Shown: piece by piece, positions 1-7,139 of the stretch
How the letters are laid out: each line of letters starts with the position of its first letter
Numbering within the stretch: position 1 is the stretch's first letter
From: Methylococcaceae bacterium
GTDB taxonomy: Bacteria; Pseudomonadota; Gammaproteobacteria; Methylococcales; Methylomonadaceae
Length of the DNA: 14,299 nucleotides
NCBI GenBank assembly: GCA_013140465.1
Contig: JABFST010000231.1
Span: 1 to 14,299 of the forward strand
Direction of reading: 5' to 3'
Notes under the pieces: model-generated
Databases searched by the model: none
The model's input: the letters and a program-made list of their open reading frames with translations, nothing else
What the model was told of the DNA's origin: nothing
Translations under genes and position numbers: made by a program

Positions 1-1589
1 TGGTGGCGCAATACCCAGGTCAGGCTACGGCTATAAAGAGCGATGACTTTGTTGAAGCCTTGTCCATCGGTGTCGTGGTGTGCGGGTGCAGTTTCGGGGC
101 GTAAGATTTTTGCACACATCATCGGTTTTAAGGTTAATGACACCACGGCAGAAATCAGGATCGCAACTGCCAAGGTAATGGCAAATTCCCGAAACAAACG
201 CCCGACCACATCGCCCATAAACAACAGCGGAATCAGCACCGCCACCAAGGACAGCGTCAGCGAAATAATCGTAAAACCAATTTGTTCCGAGCCTTTTAGC
301 GCGGCTTGCAACGGCGACCAACCTTTTTCGATATAGCGGGAAATGTTTTCTATCACCACGATGGCATCATCGACGACAAAACCTGTGGCGATGGTTAAGG
401 CCATCAGCGTAAGGTTGTTGATGCTGAACTCTGCCAAATACATAAATGCAAACGTGCCGACTAACGACAGCGGTACGGCAATCGCGGGGATAATCGTTGC
501 GGGCAGGTTGCGCAAAAACAAAAAAATCACCATCACCACCAAGGCGATGGCTAACAGCAACTCAAATTGCACGTCGTGTATAGAGGCGCGGATAGTGATG
601 GTGCGGTCGGTCAGCGGCACAACCTGCATATTGGCGGGCAACGCGGCTTGCAATTTAGGCAACAAGGCTTTGATGCTGTCCACCACTTCCAGCACGTTAG
701 CGCCGGGTTGGCGTTGGATCGTGACGATTACCGCCGCTTGGTCGTTGGCCCAAGCCGCCAAGCGCACGTTTTCGGCACCGTCTACCACTTGCGCGACATC
801 ATCAAGGCGCACGGGTGCGCCGTTGCGGTAAGCGACGACTAAAGCCCGATATTCCGCCGCCGAGCGCAGTTGGTCATTGGCATCAATAATCGCTGAACGC
901 AGTGTGCCGTTAAACATGCCTTTGGGTTGGTTGACATTGGCGGCGGCAATCGCAGTGCGCACATCTTCCAAACTTAAATTGTACGCCGCCAACGCCGCGT
1001 GGTTGACTTGCACGCGCACTGCGGGCCGCAAACCGCCGCTGATGCCGACCAACCCCACGCCCGGCAATTGGGCGATTTTTTGCGCCAAGCGGGTATCGAC
1101 CCAATCTTCCACTTGATATAAGGGCAAGGCCGACGAGCTGATGGCTAAGGTCATAATCGGCGTGTCTGCCGGATTGACTTTGCTGTAAATCGGGGCTTGC
1201 GGCAAATCGTTGGGCAGAAAATTACTGGCGGCATTAATGGCGGCTTGCACGGTTTGTTCGGCGACATCTAAATTCAGGTCTAGCGAAAACTGTAAGGTAA
1301 TCACCGATGCGCCGCCGGAGCTGGTCGAAGACATTTGCGTCAGCCCCGGCATTTGCCCAAATTGCCGTTCTAAAGGTGCAGTGACGACTGAGGTCATCAC
1401 CTCAGGGCTGGCACCTGGATATAAGGTGACGACTTGCAAAGTCGGATAATCCACTTGCGGCAAGGCCGACACGGGCAATAGCCGATATGCCAAAATGCCG
1501 ACCAGCAGCAGCGCAATCATCAACAAAGACGTGGCGACTGGGCGTAAGATGAATAAGCGCGACGGGTTAAACGGTGCGGGAGTGGTCAT
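1..1589 (-). CDS. mdtB: RND multidrug efflux transporter, MdtB-like (3' end outside the window)
   Basis: Inner-membrane proton/drug antiporter of the HAE-1 RND family; in Enterobacteria MdtB works with MdtC, the adaptor MdtA and an outer-membrane channel. I translated the minus strand from the ATG at 1589-1587: 529 codons stay open to the window edge, about half of a ~1040-residue pump. The N-terminus ([20 protein letters not shown]) is the first transmembrane helix. It is followed by the periplasmic porter motif [20 protein letters not shown] and by [20 protein letters not shown]. The TM4 proton-relay pair is present in [20 protein letters not shown], and [20 protein letters not shown] follows. 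These stretches match E. coli MdtB closely from memory. It begins 4 nt after the mdtA stop, so the two are probably translationally coupled. I see no Shine-Dalgarno sequence before the ATG. No internal stop was found. Confidence 0.93.
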   Translation of the reverse strand, partial: MTTPAPFNPSRLFILRPVATSLLMIALLLVGILAYRLLPVSALPQVDYPTLQVVTLYPGASPEVMTSVVTAPLERQFGQMPGLTQMSSTSSGGASVITLQFSLDLNLDVAEQTVQAAINAASNFLPNDLPQAPIYSKVNPADTPIMTLAISSSALPLYQVEDWVDTRLAQKIAQLPGVGLVGISGGLRPAVRVQVNHAALAAYNLSLEDVRTAIAAANVNQPKGMFNGTLRSAIIDANDQLRSAAEYRALVVAYRNGAPVRLDDVAQVVDGAENVRLAAWANDQAAVIVTIQRQPGANVLEVVDSIKALLPKLQAALPANMQVVPLTDRTITIRASIHDVQFELLLAIALVVMVIFLFLRNLPATIIPAIAVPLSLVGTFAFMYLAEFSINNLTLMALTIATGFVVDDAIVVIENISRYIEKGWSPLQAALKGSEQIGFTIISLTLSLVAVLIPLLFMGDVVGRLFREFAITLAVAILISAVVSLTLKPMMCAKILRPETAPAHHDTDGQGFNKVIALYSRSLTWVLRH

Positions 1590-1593
1590 GATG

Positions 1594-3054
1594 CTACGGC
1601 GGGGAGTCGCTATTTTTGCGAAAGCTTTTATGGGCATCCCTGCCCAACAAGCGGCAAAAATCACGCGACCGCCAATGCCTACGGCTGCCCCAGCCGTCCT
1701 GCTCCACTCGTCGCATACCCAACAAGGGGTATGCAACATCGTTACGCAATGACTCGACGCGATGTCGGAAAGCCTGCATTTTCACTACGCTACGCTTCGT
1801 GAAAACACATGCACTATCGCTTCTGGGGACTACTCGACTCCTGTCTCGCAGCGGACGGGCAGGTTTGGCGGCGGCGATGGCCTTGCCATCTCGTTCGGCT
1901 ATATCCACGGCTTTGCCGACCGTAACCCGGTCAGCACCTGCGATGATCGCCAATTCACCCACTGCCAGATTGTTTTGCACCACCACCTTATCGCCTTCGG
2001 TAGGGCCTAAATCCACGCGCCGTTGCGCGACGATCTTATCGGCTTGCACCACATACACAAACGCCCCGGCGGCATCGTGCTGAATTGCGGCGGTGGCAAT
2101 ATGGATAGCGTTGGGCAAGGTATCTAAGTGCATTTTGATATTGACGAATTGGTTGGCGAACAGGCTTAGGTCGGTATTGGCAAACTGCGCTTTGAGTTTA
2201 AGCGTGCCTGTCGCCGGATCGATTTGGTTGTCGATAGCCGCCAACTGGCCTTGCGCCAATAGGGTTTTGCCCGCCCTATCGTAAGCTTCAATGCGGATGT
2301 CTTGGTGCTTGCGCAAGCGTTGCAACACGGGTTGCACTTGGTCTTCGGGCAAGGTAAACACCACGCTGATCGGCTGTAATTGGCTAATCACCACTAAGCC
2401 TAGGCTATCATTGGCATGGACGATATTGCCTTGGTCTATTTGCCTTAAGCCCACTTGTCCGGCTATCGGCGCGGTGAGTTTGGTGTAACTGAGCTGGAGT
2501 TTGGCGCTGTTGACCTGCGCTTGATCCATAGCGACGATGCCTTGGTATTGTTTGGCTTGCGCGGCTTGGGACGCAGCCTGTTGGGCGGCGATGGCATCTT
2601 GCGCCAGCAAAGTTTGGTAACGGCTTTGGTCGAGCTGGGCATTTTTGAGCAAAGCTTGATCGCGCATCAACTGGCCTTCAGCTTGTTGCAATTGGATTTG
2701 GAACGGTCGCGGATCGATTTCCGCCAACAATTCCCCGGCTTGGACATACTGGCCTTCGGTAAACACCACGCGCACTAACTCGCCGTCTACGCGCGGCTTG
2801 ACCAACACCGAACGTAAGGCCGTCACCGTGCCTAAGCCCTGCAAATACACATCAAAATCGGCTTGGGTGGCACTGGCAACCGCAACGGCGACAGGCGTTT
2901 CGACCTCTTTATAGGACTTGCCTTTGGCTGGGTTAGGGACAGGTTTGGCGGATTGCCAGTAATAACCCACGCCCATACCCAACAGGGCTAGGCTGGCGAT
3001 GATCCAAACAAAGGTTTTACGGCGCGGGGGTGCATCTTGTAGGGGTAGGCTCAT
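1594..3054 (-). CDS. mdtA: RND efflux periplasmic adaptor, MdtA-like, with abnormal C-terminal extension
   Basis: Membrane fusion protein that joins an RND pump to an outer-membrane channel. Residues 14-32 form a single N-terminal membrane anchor ([19 protein letters not shown]). The body follows the MdtA plan: lipoyl half ([20 protein letters not shown], then LAEIDPRPF), coiled-coil hairpin around residues 124-185, second lipoyl half ([20 protein letters not shown]), beta-barrel ([41 protein letters not shown]) and membrane-proximal domain ending near [14 protein letters not shown]. The family body ends around residue 399, close to the ~415 residues of E. coli MdtA. Residues 400-486 are Arg/Ser-rich, do not resemble any adaptor domain and coincide with a hairpin-rich DNA element (1597-1857). 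The reading frame therefore seems to run through inserted repeat DNA. ATG at 3054 is the first start; the Shine-Dalgarno is weak. mdtB follows directly. Confidence 0.92.
   Translation of the reverse strand: MSLPLQDAPPRRKTFVWIIASLALLGMGVGYYWQSAKPVPNPAKGKSYKEVETPVAVAVASATQADFDVYLQGLGTVTALRSVLVKPRVDGELVRVVFTEGQYVQAGELLAEIDPRPFQIQLQQAEGQLMRDQALLKNAQLDQSRYQTLLAQDAIAAQQAASQAAQAKQYQGIVAMDQAQVNSAKLQLSYTKLTAPIAGQVGLRQIDQGNIVHANDSLGLVVISQLQPISVVFTLPEDQVQPVLQRLRKHQDIRIEAYDRAGKTLLAQGQLAAIDNQIDPATGTLKLKAQFANTDLSLFANQFVNIKMHLDTLPNAIHIATAAIQHDAAGAFVYVVQADKIVAQRRVDLGPTEGDKVVVQNNLAVGELAIIAGADRVTVGKAVDIAERDGKAIAAAKPARPLRDRSRVVPRSDSACVFTKRSVVKMQAFRHRVESLRNDVAYPLLGMRRVEQDGWGSRRHWRSRDFCRLLGRDAHKSFRKNSDSPP
1597..1857 (-). 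repeat. Palindrome-rich element forming the 3' end of mdtA
   Basis: About 260 bp differing in character from the gene it sits in. It contains a series of short perfect inverted repeats: GGGCA-N4-TGCCC at 1632-1645, ACGGCTG-CCC-CAGCCGT at 1681-1697, GCATACCC-N6-GGGTATGC at 1713-1734 and TTTTCAC-N13-GTGAAAA at 1779-1805. The translated product in the mdtA frame is Arg/Ser-rich and not adaptor-like. The style matches dispersed intergenic repeats, and I have an unverified recollection of similar frames annotated as small hypothetical proteins in methanotroph genomes. The left boundary is near the mdtB start; the right boundary, near residue 400 of MdtA, is approximate. Confidence 0.6.
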
Positions 3055-3174
3055 ACGGACTTTTTAATGGGCTGTGGGATAGCAAATGATAGTTTACAGG
3101 GTGTTGCTTGCAAGAGGGTTAAAGCCAGGGCAACAGGCCGTTTAATGCTGGGGCGAGCCGCGCTTGGGTAGGCC

Positions 3175-3203
3175 ATTATAAGCAATAGGTAACTATTCAG
3201 AGC
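3175..3203 (-). promoter_or_regulatory. Candidate promoter for mdtAB
   Basis: Read on the minus strand, 3180-3175 is a perfect TATAAT -10 box, about 120 bp before the mdtA ATG. No good -35 hexamer lies at 16-18 bp. The expected -35 position overlaps the CTGAATAGTTA inverted-repeat arm at 3190-3200, so the repeat may have altered the promoter. This rests on the -10 box alone. Confidence 0.3.
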
Positions 3204-3221
3204 GACTTCTAATAAGTCAAA

Positions 3222-3313
3222 TTTACCGTAGGCTGAGCGGAGTCTTTACCGTAGGCTGAGCGGAGTCTTTACCGTAGGCTGAGCGGAGTCTTTACCGTAG
3301 GCTGAGCGGAGTC
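3222..3313. repeat. Four direct tandem copies of a 23-bp unit
   Basis: Units at 3222-3244, 3245-3267, 3268-3290 and 3291-3313 are identical and head to tail with no spacers. Each starts TTTACCGTA and carries the core GGCTGAGCGGAGTC. The core is the reverse complement of the core in the array at 3338-3397, so transcripts of the region can fold back. The lack of spacers rules out a CRISPR array. Confidence 0.85.
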
Positions 3314-3337
3314 GAAGCCGGTTTGTTCGCTTCGACT

Positions 3338-3397
3338 CCGCTCAGCGAACGGCTGTTCCGCTCAGCGAACGGCTGTTCCGCTCAGCGAACGGCTGTT
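3338..3397. repeat. Three tandem copies of a 20-bp unit, inverted to the 23-bp array
   Basis: Units at 3338-3357, 3358-3377 and 3378-3397 read CCGCTCAGCGAACGGCTGTT. With the preceding GCTTCGACT the first copy makes a 22-bp segment (3329-3350) that recurs exactly at 14218-14239. The short centre between the two arrays (about 3314-3328) makes the loop of a cruciform-like structure. Confidence 0.85.
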
Positions 3398-3806
3398 GTG
3401 CCCCGGATGCTGAATAGTTACAGCAATAGTACACATTCGTTTGCAGTCAGGAGGCCCAGCACCGCATTGGCGTTTGGGATAATCACATCCCCGAAAGGAT
3501 GCTTGCCTGAAATAAGCAAATGCTATGCCATATTCTAACGCATTGTAGTTAAAGCGTATTGTTTATGGGCTGTTACCCACCTGCATGGCTTTCAGCAAGC
3601 GGTGTTGCTGGGCTGGTGCTGAGCCAGCAGCTGGTTTTTAGGGGCGGCTGTTGCTTGGTGTGCATTTAACTCTCACGATTCCTACATCAGTTTTAAAGAT
3701 ATGGCAATCTAATAATAGCGTTTCATTACAAAAATTAATTCTTTTAAGATGGATTGTTCGCGCAACTGGCTAGGCATGATGGGCTGCCCACCGCGCTATC
3801 TACTTC
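3398..3806. other. Intergenic stretch without a supported gene
   Basis: No convincing CDS. A minus-strand open stretch at 3418-3522 (34 codons, no usual start) reads protein-like (LLISGKHPFGDVIIPNANAV) and stops exactly in the TAA of the repeat arm at 3410-3420. It may be the tail of a decayed gene, but I do not recognise the family. Around 3605-3645 there is a short GCTGG/CCAGC hairpin followed by TTTTT. 3690-3755 is AT-rich. Confidence 0.3.
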
Positions 3807-3912
3807 CACAGTTAAGCAATGATAGCTGGAGTGCAACGGCTTTAGACGTTGCCGTGTCGGCTATGAAACCGAGGATACAAGGTCTAAAGCTGTTGTACTC
3901 CGCTTAACTGTG
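3807..3912 (+). repeat. 106-nt long-stem hairpin: MITE-like repeat or structured RNA
   Basis: Outer arms CACAGTTAAGC (3807-3817) and GCTTAACTGTG (3902-3912) pair perfectly over 11 bp. Inner arms 3828-3847 and 3882-3901 pair over 20 bp. The only two non-Watson-Crick positions in the inner stem are G opposite T, i.e. G-U pairs in a plus-strand RNA. A 10-nt bulge (3818-3827) sits on the left, and the apical part holds a small TCGG/CCGA stem. No T-run follows, so it is not a standard terminator. It could be a small non-autonomous mobile element or a non-coding RNA. Confidence 0.65.
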
Positions 3913-3967
3913 GGCAGTGACCGCGTATACCTTATGTTAATCGAATCTGCCTGTTAGTGGGCTTTAG

Positions 3968-4042
3968 GTAACTACTCAGCGCCAGACCTGCGAGGTTTTT
4001 AAAACCTCGCAGGTCTTTATCCTGCCGCTAATGAGAAGTTAC
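3968..4042. repeat. 33-bp palindrome inside 11-bp imperfect inverted repeats
   Basis: AGACCTGCGAGGTTTT (3984-3999) and its exact complement (4001-4016) are separated by one base, giving a 16-bp stem. Flanking arms GTAACTACTCA (3968-3978) and TGAGAAGTTAC (4032-4042) match with one mismatch. The left arm resembles the arm of the compound element at 3190. The AGACCTGCGAGG palindrome is one I recall as widespread between bacterial genes (unverified). It could also terminate transcription, since TTT follows the stem. Confidence 0.7.
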
Positions 4043-4074
4043 GGTTTTAGATTTAAACCCAAAGGCTAATTCTG

Positions 4075-4091
4075 GAAAGAATAGTTCTTTC
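4075..4091. promoter_or_regulatory. Candidate operator upstream of the sigma-54 regulator
   Basis: GAAAGAA-TAG-TTCTTTC is a perfect inverted repeat with 7-bp arms, ending 30 bp before the ATG of the regulator. Its position suits an autoregulatory site or a leader hairpin. No TGGCAC-N5-TTGCA sigma-54 promoter was found next to it. Confidence 0.35.
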
Positions 4092-4121
4092 ACTTTTTGC
4101 TAAGCAAACGAGTACACCGTT

Positions 4122-5249
4122 ATGGACACTTTTATAGACCGTAATCTTGCCGATAGTCAGGAAGAGCATAGCTCTACACTATTGACCTTTGACGAATTGC
4201 AGTCACGCTCTTTGTCACTTTCCGTCCGCGCCACCGCTTTGGTGTTTGAGGATCCTGTCTCGCGCCGCTTGTTGGAGCAGATTGAACGCATTGCCCCTAG
4301 TGATGCAACCGTGCTGATTATTGGCGAAACCGGCACAGGTAAAGAACTGGTTGCCCGCCATATCCACTCGCTAAGCAAGCGTAGCCACAATGTGTTTGGC
4401 GCCCTAAACTGCGCCGCCTTAAGTGAAAACTTGATTGAGAGCGAATTGTTCGGGCATGAAAAAGGCTCGTTTACAGGGGCATTGACCAGCAAAGAGGGCT
4501 GGTTTCAGACCGCCAACAAAGGCAGCTTGTTTTTGGATGAAGTCGGCGACCTGCCGTTTGCGATGCAAGCCAAATTGCTGCGCGTGCTGCAAGAGCGCGA
4601 AGTGGTCAAAGTGGGTTCAAGACAGCCCGTGCCTGTGGATGTGCGCATTATTGCCGCGACCAATGTCAATTTGGAAGAGGCAGTGGCGGCATCGCATTTT
4701 AGGGCCGATTTGTATTACCGCTTTAATGTGGCGACTATCCAACTCAGCCCCTTGCGTGAACGTCCACGCGATATTTTGCCTTTGGCGCGGCATTTTTTAA
4801 AAATTTATGGCGACCGTTTAGGCTATAGCGAAGTCAAGCTGTCACCTGCAACCGAGCTGACTTTGCTGAATTACGACTGGCCCGGCAATATCCGCGAACT
4901 GGAAAATGCCGTGCATAGGGCGTTGTTAGTTTGCCCCGGCAACCGCTTGCGGCCTGAAGATTTTAAGTTATCAGGGGTCAGAATTTCCGAGCATGGCCCG
5001 TCGGTATCCACGTCTTCTTTAGAAAGTGCCTTACAACGTTTGTACGAACAAGCCCCACCCAAGTTGTTTGAAATTTTGGAAGAAACCGTCATCCGCGTGG
5101 CATTTGAATATTGCGAAAAAAACCAAGTGCAAACGGCACGCTTATTGGACATTAGCCGCAACGTACTACGCCACAAACTAGGCTTTTATGGCATGTTGCC
5201 CAATACGCCCAAAAAGCTGGTGGACAGTTACCATGATGCCGAGGCTTAG
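4122..5249 (+). CDS. Sigma-54-dependent transcriptional activator, SfnR-like
   Basis: Enhancer-binding AAA+ protein that uses ATP to open promoters bound by sigma-54 RNA polymerase. Residues 1-36 are a short leader with no receiver, PAS or GAF domain. The AAA+ domain shows Walker A GETGTGKE (68-75), the sigma-54 contact loop as GSFTGA (115-120) in place of GAFTGA, Walker B GSLFLDE (134-140), the arginine-finger region FRADLYYRFNV (193-203) and WPGNIREL (253-260). A Fis-type helix-turn-helix lies at about 338-355 (TARLLDISRNVLRHKLGFYG). The sequence from VRATALVFEDPVSRRLL onward resembles SfnR, the regulator of dimethyl sulfone use in Pseudomonas, but I cannot confirm orthology and no sulfur genes are in view. 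Lacking a sensor domain, it should be controlled by its own level or a partner protein. It converges on the TPR gene; its targets are not evident. Confidence 0.9.
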   Translation: MDTFIDRNLADSQEEHSSTLLTFDELQSRSLSLSVRATALVFEDPVSRRLLEQIERIAPSDATVLIIGETGTGKELVARHIHSLSKRSHNVFGALNCAALSENLIESELFGHEKGSFTGALTSKEGWFQTANKGSLFLDEVGDLPFAMQAKLLRVLQEREVVKVGSRQPVPVDVRIIAATNVNLEEAVAASHFRADLYYRFNVATIQLSPLRERPRDILPLARHFLKIYGDRLGYSEVKLSPATELTLLNYDWPGNIRELENAVHRALLVCPGNRLRPEDFKLSGVRISEHGPSVSTSSLESALQRLYEQAPPKLFEILEETVIRVAFEYCEKNQVQTARLLDISRNVLRHKLGFYGMLPNTPKKLVDSYHDAEA

Positions 5250-5284
5250 GCTAAAGCCATCAATATAGGCGCGGACAAAGCTGT

Positions 5285-5311
5285 TGTGGGAGCGACTAAA
5301 ACGCTCCCACA
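5285..5311. terminator. Strong hairpin between convergent genes, candidate bidirectional terminator
   Basis: TGTGGGAGCG / CGCTCCCACA form a perfect 10-bp stem with a 7-nt loop (ACTAAAA). It lies 35 bp after the regulator stop and 14 bp after the end of the convergent TPR gene. There is no long T-run on either side, so it may equally be a REP-type palindrome; its position favours a termination or mRNA-end role for both genes. Confidence 0.5.
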
Positions 5312-5325
5312 TTGCTAAACACACA

Positions 5326-7137
5326 CTACAAGCTAGACATTTTGGCTTTGATGTCGGCAATGCGGTTTGAGTATTGGTCATATCCTAGGGTGGCTTGTAG
5401 GCGCTCCAATAGCGGCAAACATTCTTGATAGGCGGCTAAAGCGGCTGATGTGTGGCCTAGGTTGGTTTCGCAATCGCCTAGTTTTTGTAAGGCAAACGTT
5501 AAATCCCTCAGCACTTCGGGGGTGTCGCCTAAGCGGGCTTTGAGTTCGCGGAAGAGTTGCAAGCTTTCGTTATAATTTGCTAAGGCGGCTTCATAATGGC
5601 CTAAATGCCGTTCAACATCGGCGGTTTTATTCAACGAAACGCTTAAGTCGCGTAATACTTGCGGGGTGTCGCCTAGGCGGGTTTGTAACACGCGGTGTAA
5701 TTGCAAGCTTTCGTTATAAGCTGTTAAGGCGGTTTCATAACGGCCTAAATGCTGTTCAGCATCGGCGGTTTTATTCAATGAAACGCTTAAATCGCGTAAC
5801 ACTTGCGGGGTGTCGCCTAAGCGGGTTTGTAACAGACGGTCTAGTTGCAAGCTTTCATTATAGCTTGTTAGGGCAGCCTCATAACGACCTAAGCGTTGCT
5901 CAACATCTGCTGTTTTATTCAAGGAAACACTTAAATCGCGTAACACATGCGGTATGTCACCTAACTGAACTTGTAATTCACGTCGTAGCTGCAAACTTTC
6001 TTTATAGCCGGTTAAAGCCGCTTCAAAGCGTCCTAATATTGCGTCCATATCAGCTACTTTCTCTAACGCAACACTTAAATCCCGCAACACCTCAGGCGTA
6101 GCACCCAAGCGGGTAAGTAATTCGCGGCGTAACTGCAAACTGTCTTGGTAGCCCATGATTGCGGCATCATAACGGCCTAAAATTCGGTCTATATCCGCAA
6201 CTTTCTCTAACGACACACTTAATGCCCGCAAAGCATAGGCATTCTCAGGCTCGCGGCCTAAGCAAGCACGCCACAGTTGTTCGCTCTGCTTATAAGCTTG
6301 ATAAGCTTCTTCATAATGGCCTGTGGCTTCTTGTATTTCCCCTAGGCGATCTAATGCAACACCCATATTTTGTATGTTGATAACATCGTCACCTTCTAGC
6401 CTTAACAGCTTATCAGCCAAACCCACCAACTGCTGTGCCAAACCCAAGGCCAAGGGATAAAAACCCGCGTCAAAAGCGGCATCATAGGCATTTTTCAGCA
6501 CCAAAAATCTTTCACTATCCGCCATAACCAGCCCTTTTACGCGCTGCCATTCGCGGATAGCGGGTTCTTTTAAGGCTAGTGCGTCTACGTCTAGCGTGGC
6601 GACGATAGGCTCGGCGACTAAGGCTGGCAGCGGTAGCGGTGTGGGCGGGCCAGGCGGGGCAGGATGCAGTTCGTCGGTAAACGTGCGTACTGACCATAAA
6701 TCGGGGGCGATTTCGCGTAAGCGCGATTTATAGGCCAAGGGCAATAGAATGATAAACGGGCAAGGGTAATCGCGGCGGATAAGGTCGCGGCGTTCGTTAA
6801 AGCGGGCGAAAAAATTATCAATGGCGCGTTGCCAATCGGGGGTGCGGTGCTGGTGCAGCTCTAGCCAGCGGGGGACTAGCGCATGGGGGATTTGCCCTAG
6901 CCGCAGTTCCTTAAACACAAACGCCGCCAAGTTGTCCGGCTGGCTGGGTTTGATGATATGCAGCTTGCTGACCCGGCCTTGTATGTGCTGTTGTAAGCGT
7001 TGCAAAAACACCGCCGCCAGCAAGCTATCTTCAACAAACAACACGATCAGGCTAAAGCGCTTAGCCCATTCAATATGGCGGCTTAGCTCTTGCCATTGGT
7101 TTTCTTCTTCGGCGGTTAATAGGCGTTCGGGGGACAT
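5326..7137 (-). CDS. TPR-repeat protein with non-canonical N-terminal domain, partner of the upstream ATPase
   Basis: 603 residues, no signal peptide or membrane helix, so probably cytoplasmic. Residues 1-155 form an alpha/beta-looking domain (SLIVLFVEDSLLAAVFLQRL, then FFARFNERRDLIRRDYPCPF, LLPLAYKSRLREIAPDLWSV). The last segments resemble the end of P-loop domains found in front of bacterial TPR arrays, but no Walker A motif is present. A Pro-rich linker follows (about 158-172), then helical sequence, then six 48-residue repeats at 303-350, 351-398, 399-446, 447-494, 495-542 and 543-590, with consensus around LRDLSVSLNKTAD..LGRYEAAL..YNESLQL. These are the extended RDLSVS type of TPR common in bacterial signalling and conflict proteins. 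The ATG lies 2 nt after the ATPase stop (TAAGCATG), implying coupled translation. A protein-binding scaffold or receptor role is inferred; the exact function is unknown. Confidence 0.85.
   Translation of the reverse strand: MSPERLLTAEEENQWQELSRHIEWAKRFSLIVLFVEDSLLAAVFLQRLQQHIQGRVSKLHIIKPSQPDNLAAFVFKELRLGQIPHALVPRWLELHQHRTPDWQRAIDNFFARFNERRDLIRRDYPCPFIILLPLAYKSRLREIAPDLWSVRTFTDELHPAPPGPPTPLPLPALVAEPIVATLDVDALALKEPAIREWQRVKGLVMADSERFLVLKNAYDAAFDAGFYPLALGLAQQLVGLADKLLRLEGDDVINIQNMGVALDRLGEIQEATGHYEEAYQAYKQSEQLWRACLGREPENAYALRALSVSLEKVADIDRILGRYDAAIMGYQDSLQLRRELLTRLGATPEVLRDLSVALEKVADMDAILGRFEAALTGYKESLQLRRELQVQLGDIPHVLRDLSVSLNKTADVEQRLGRYEAALTSYNESLQLDRLLQTRLGDTPQVLRDLSVSLNKTADAEQHLGRYETALTAYNESLQLHRVLQTRLGDTPQVLRDLSVSLNKTADVERHLGHYEAALANYNESLQLFRELKARLGDTPEVLRDLTFALQKLGDCETNLGHTSAALAAYQECLPLLERLQATLGYDQYSNRIADIKAKMSSL
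5368..6231 (-). repeat. Six tandem 144-bp repeats inside the TPR gene
   Basis: Each 48-codon unit is a 144-bp direct DNA repeat: 6231-6088, 6087-5944, 5943-5800, 5799-5656, 5655-5512 and 5511-5368. Units 3, 4 and 5 are the closest; by eye I count about 23 differences in 144 bases between units 3 and 4. Outer units are more diverged. The array also creates a long antisense open frame (5577-6101) that is not a gene. Confidence 0.85.
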
Positions 7138-7139
7138 GC

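Larger units (their letters stand above)
3190..3420. repeat. Compound repeat element bounded by 11-bp inverted repeats
   Basis: TAACTATTCAG at 3190-3200 and its exact reverse complement CTGAATAGTTA at 3410-3420 enclose both tandem arrays (3222-3313 and 3338-3397). The same arm with one change (GTAACTACTCA) recurs at 3968, bounding another element. This suggests a family of elements sharing termini. No transposase is encoded within the 231 bp. Confidence 0.55.

Noticed and set aside
343..831. 162-codon plus-strand open frame within the mdtB region
   Set aside because: It lies antisense to a continuous RND transporter reading frame with many family motifs; the plus translation is low-complexity (Thr/Ala/Ile-rich) and unrecognisable.
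1762..2010. Small plus-strand frames opposite the mdtA 3' end
   Set aside because: They run through the palindromic element and across mdtA coding sequence without a ribosome site or any recognisable family.
3222..3397. Possible CRISPR array
   Set aside because: Repeats abut with no spacers, there are two unit types in opposite orientation, and no cas gene is present.
3323..3538. 71-codon plus-strand open frame over the 20-bp array
   Set aside because: Its first part is repeat translation (RLFRSANGCSAQRTAVV) and no ribosome site precedes it.
4071..4121. Sigma-54 promoter before the regulator gene
   Set aside because: TGGAA is present but no GC element at the required spacing; the match to TGGCAC-N5-TTGCA is too poor.
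5577..6101. 174-codon plus-strand open frame antisense to the TPR gene
   Set aside because: It is a by-product of the tandem 144-bp repeats; its translation only mirrors the repeat period, and the minus-strand frame is full length with clear TPR character.
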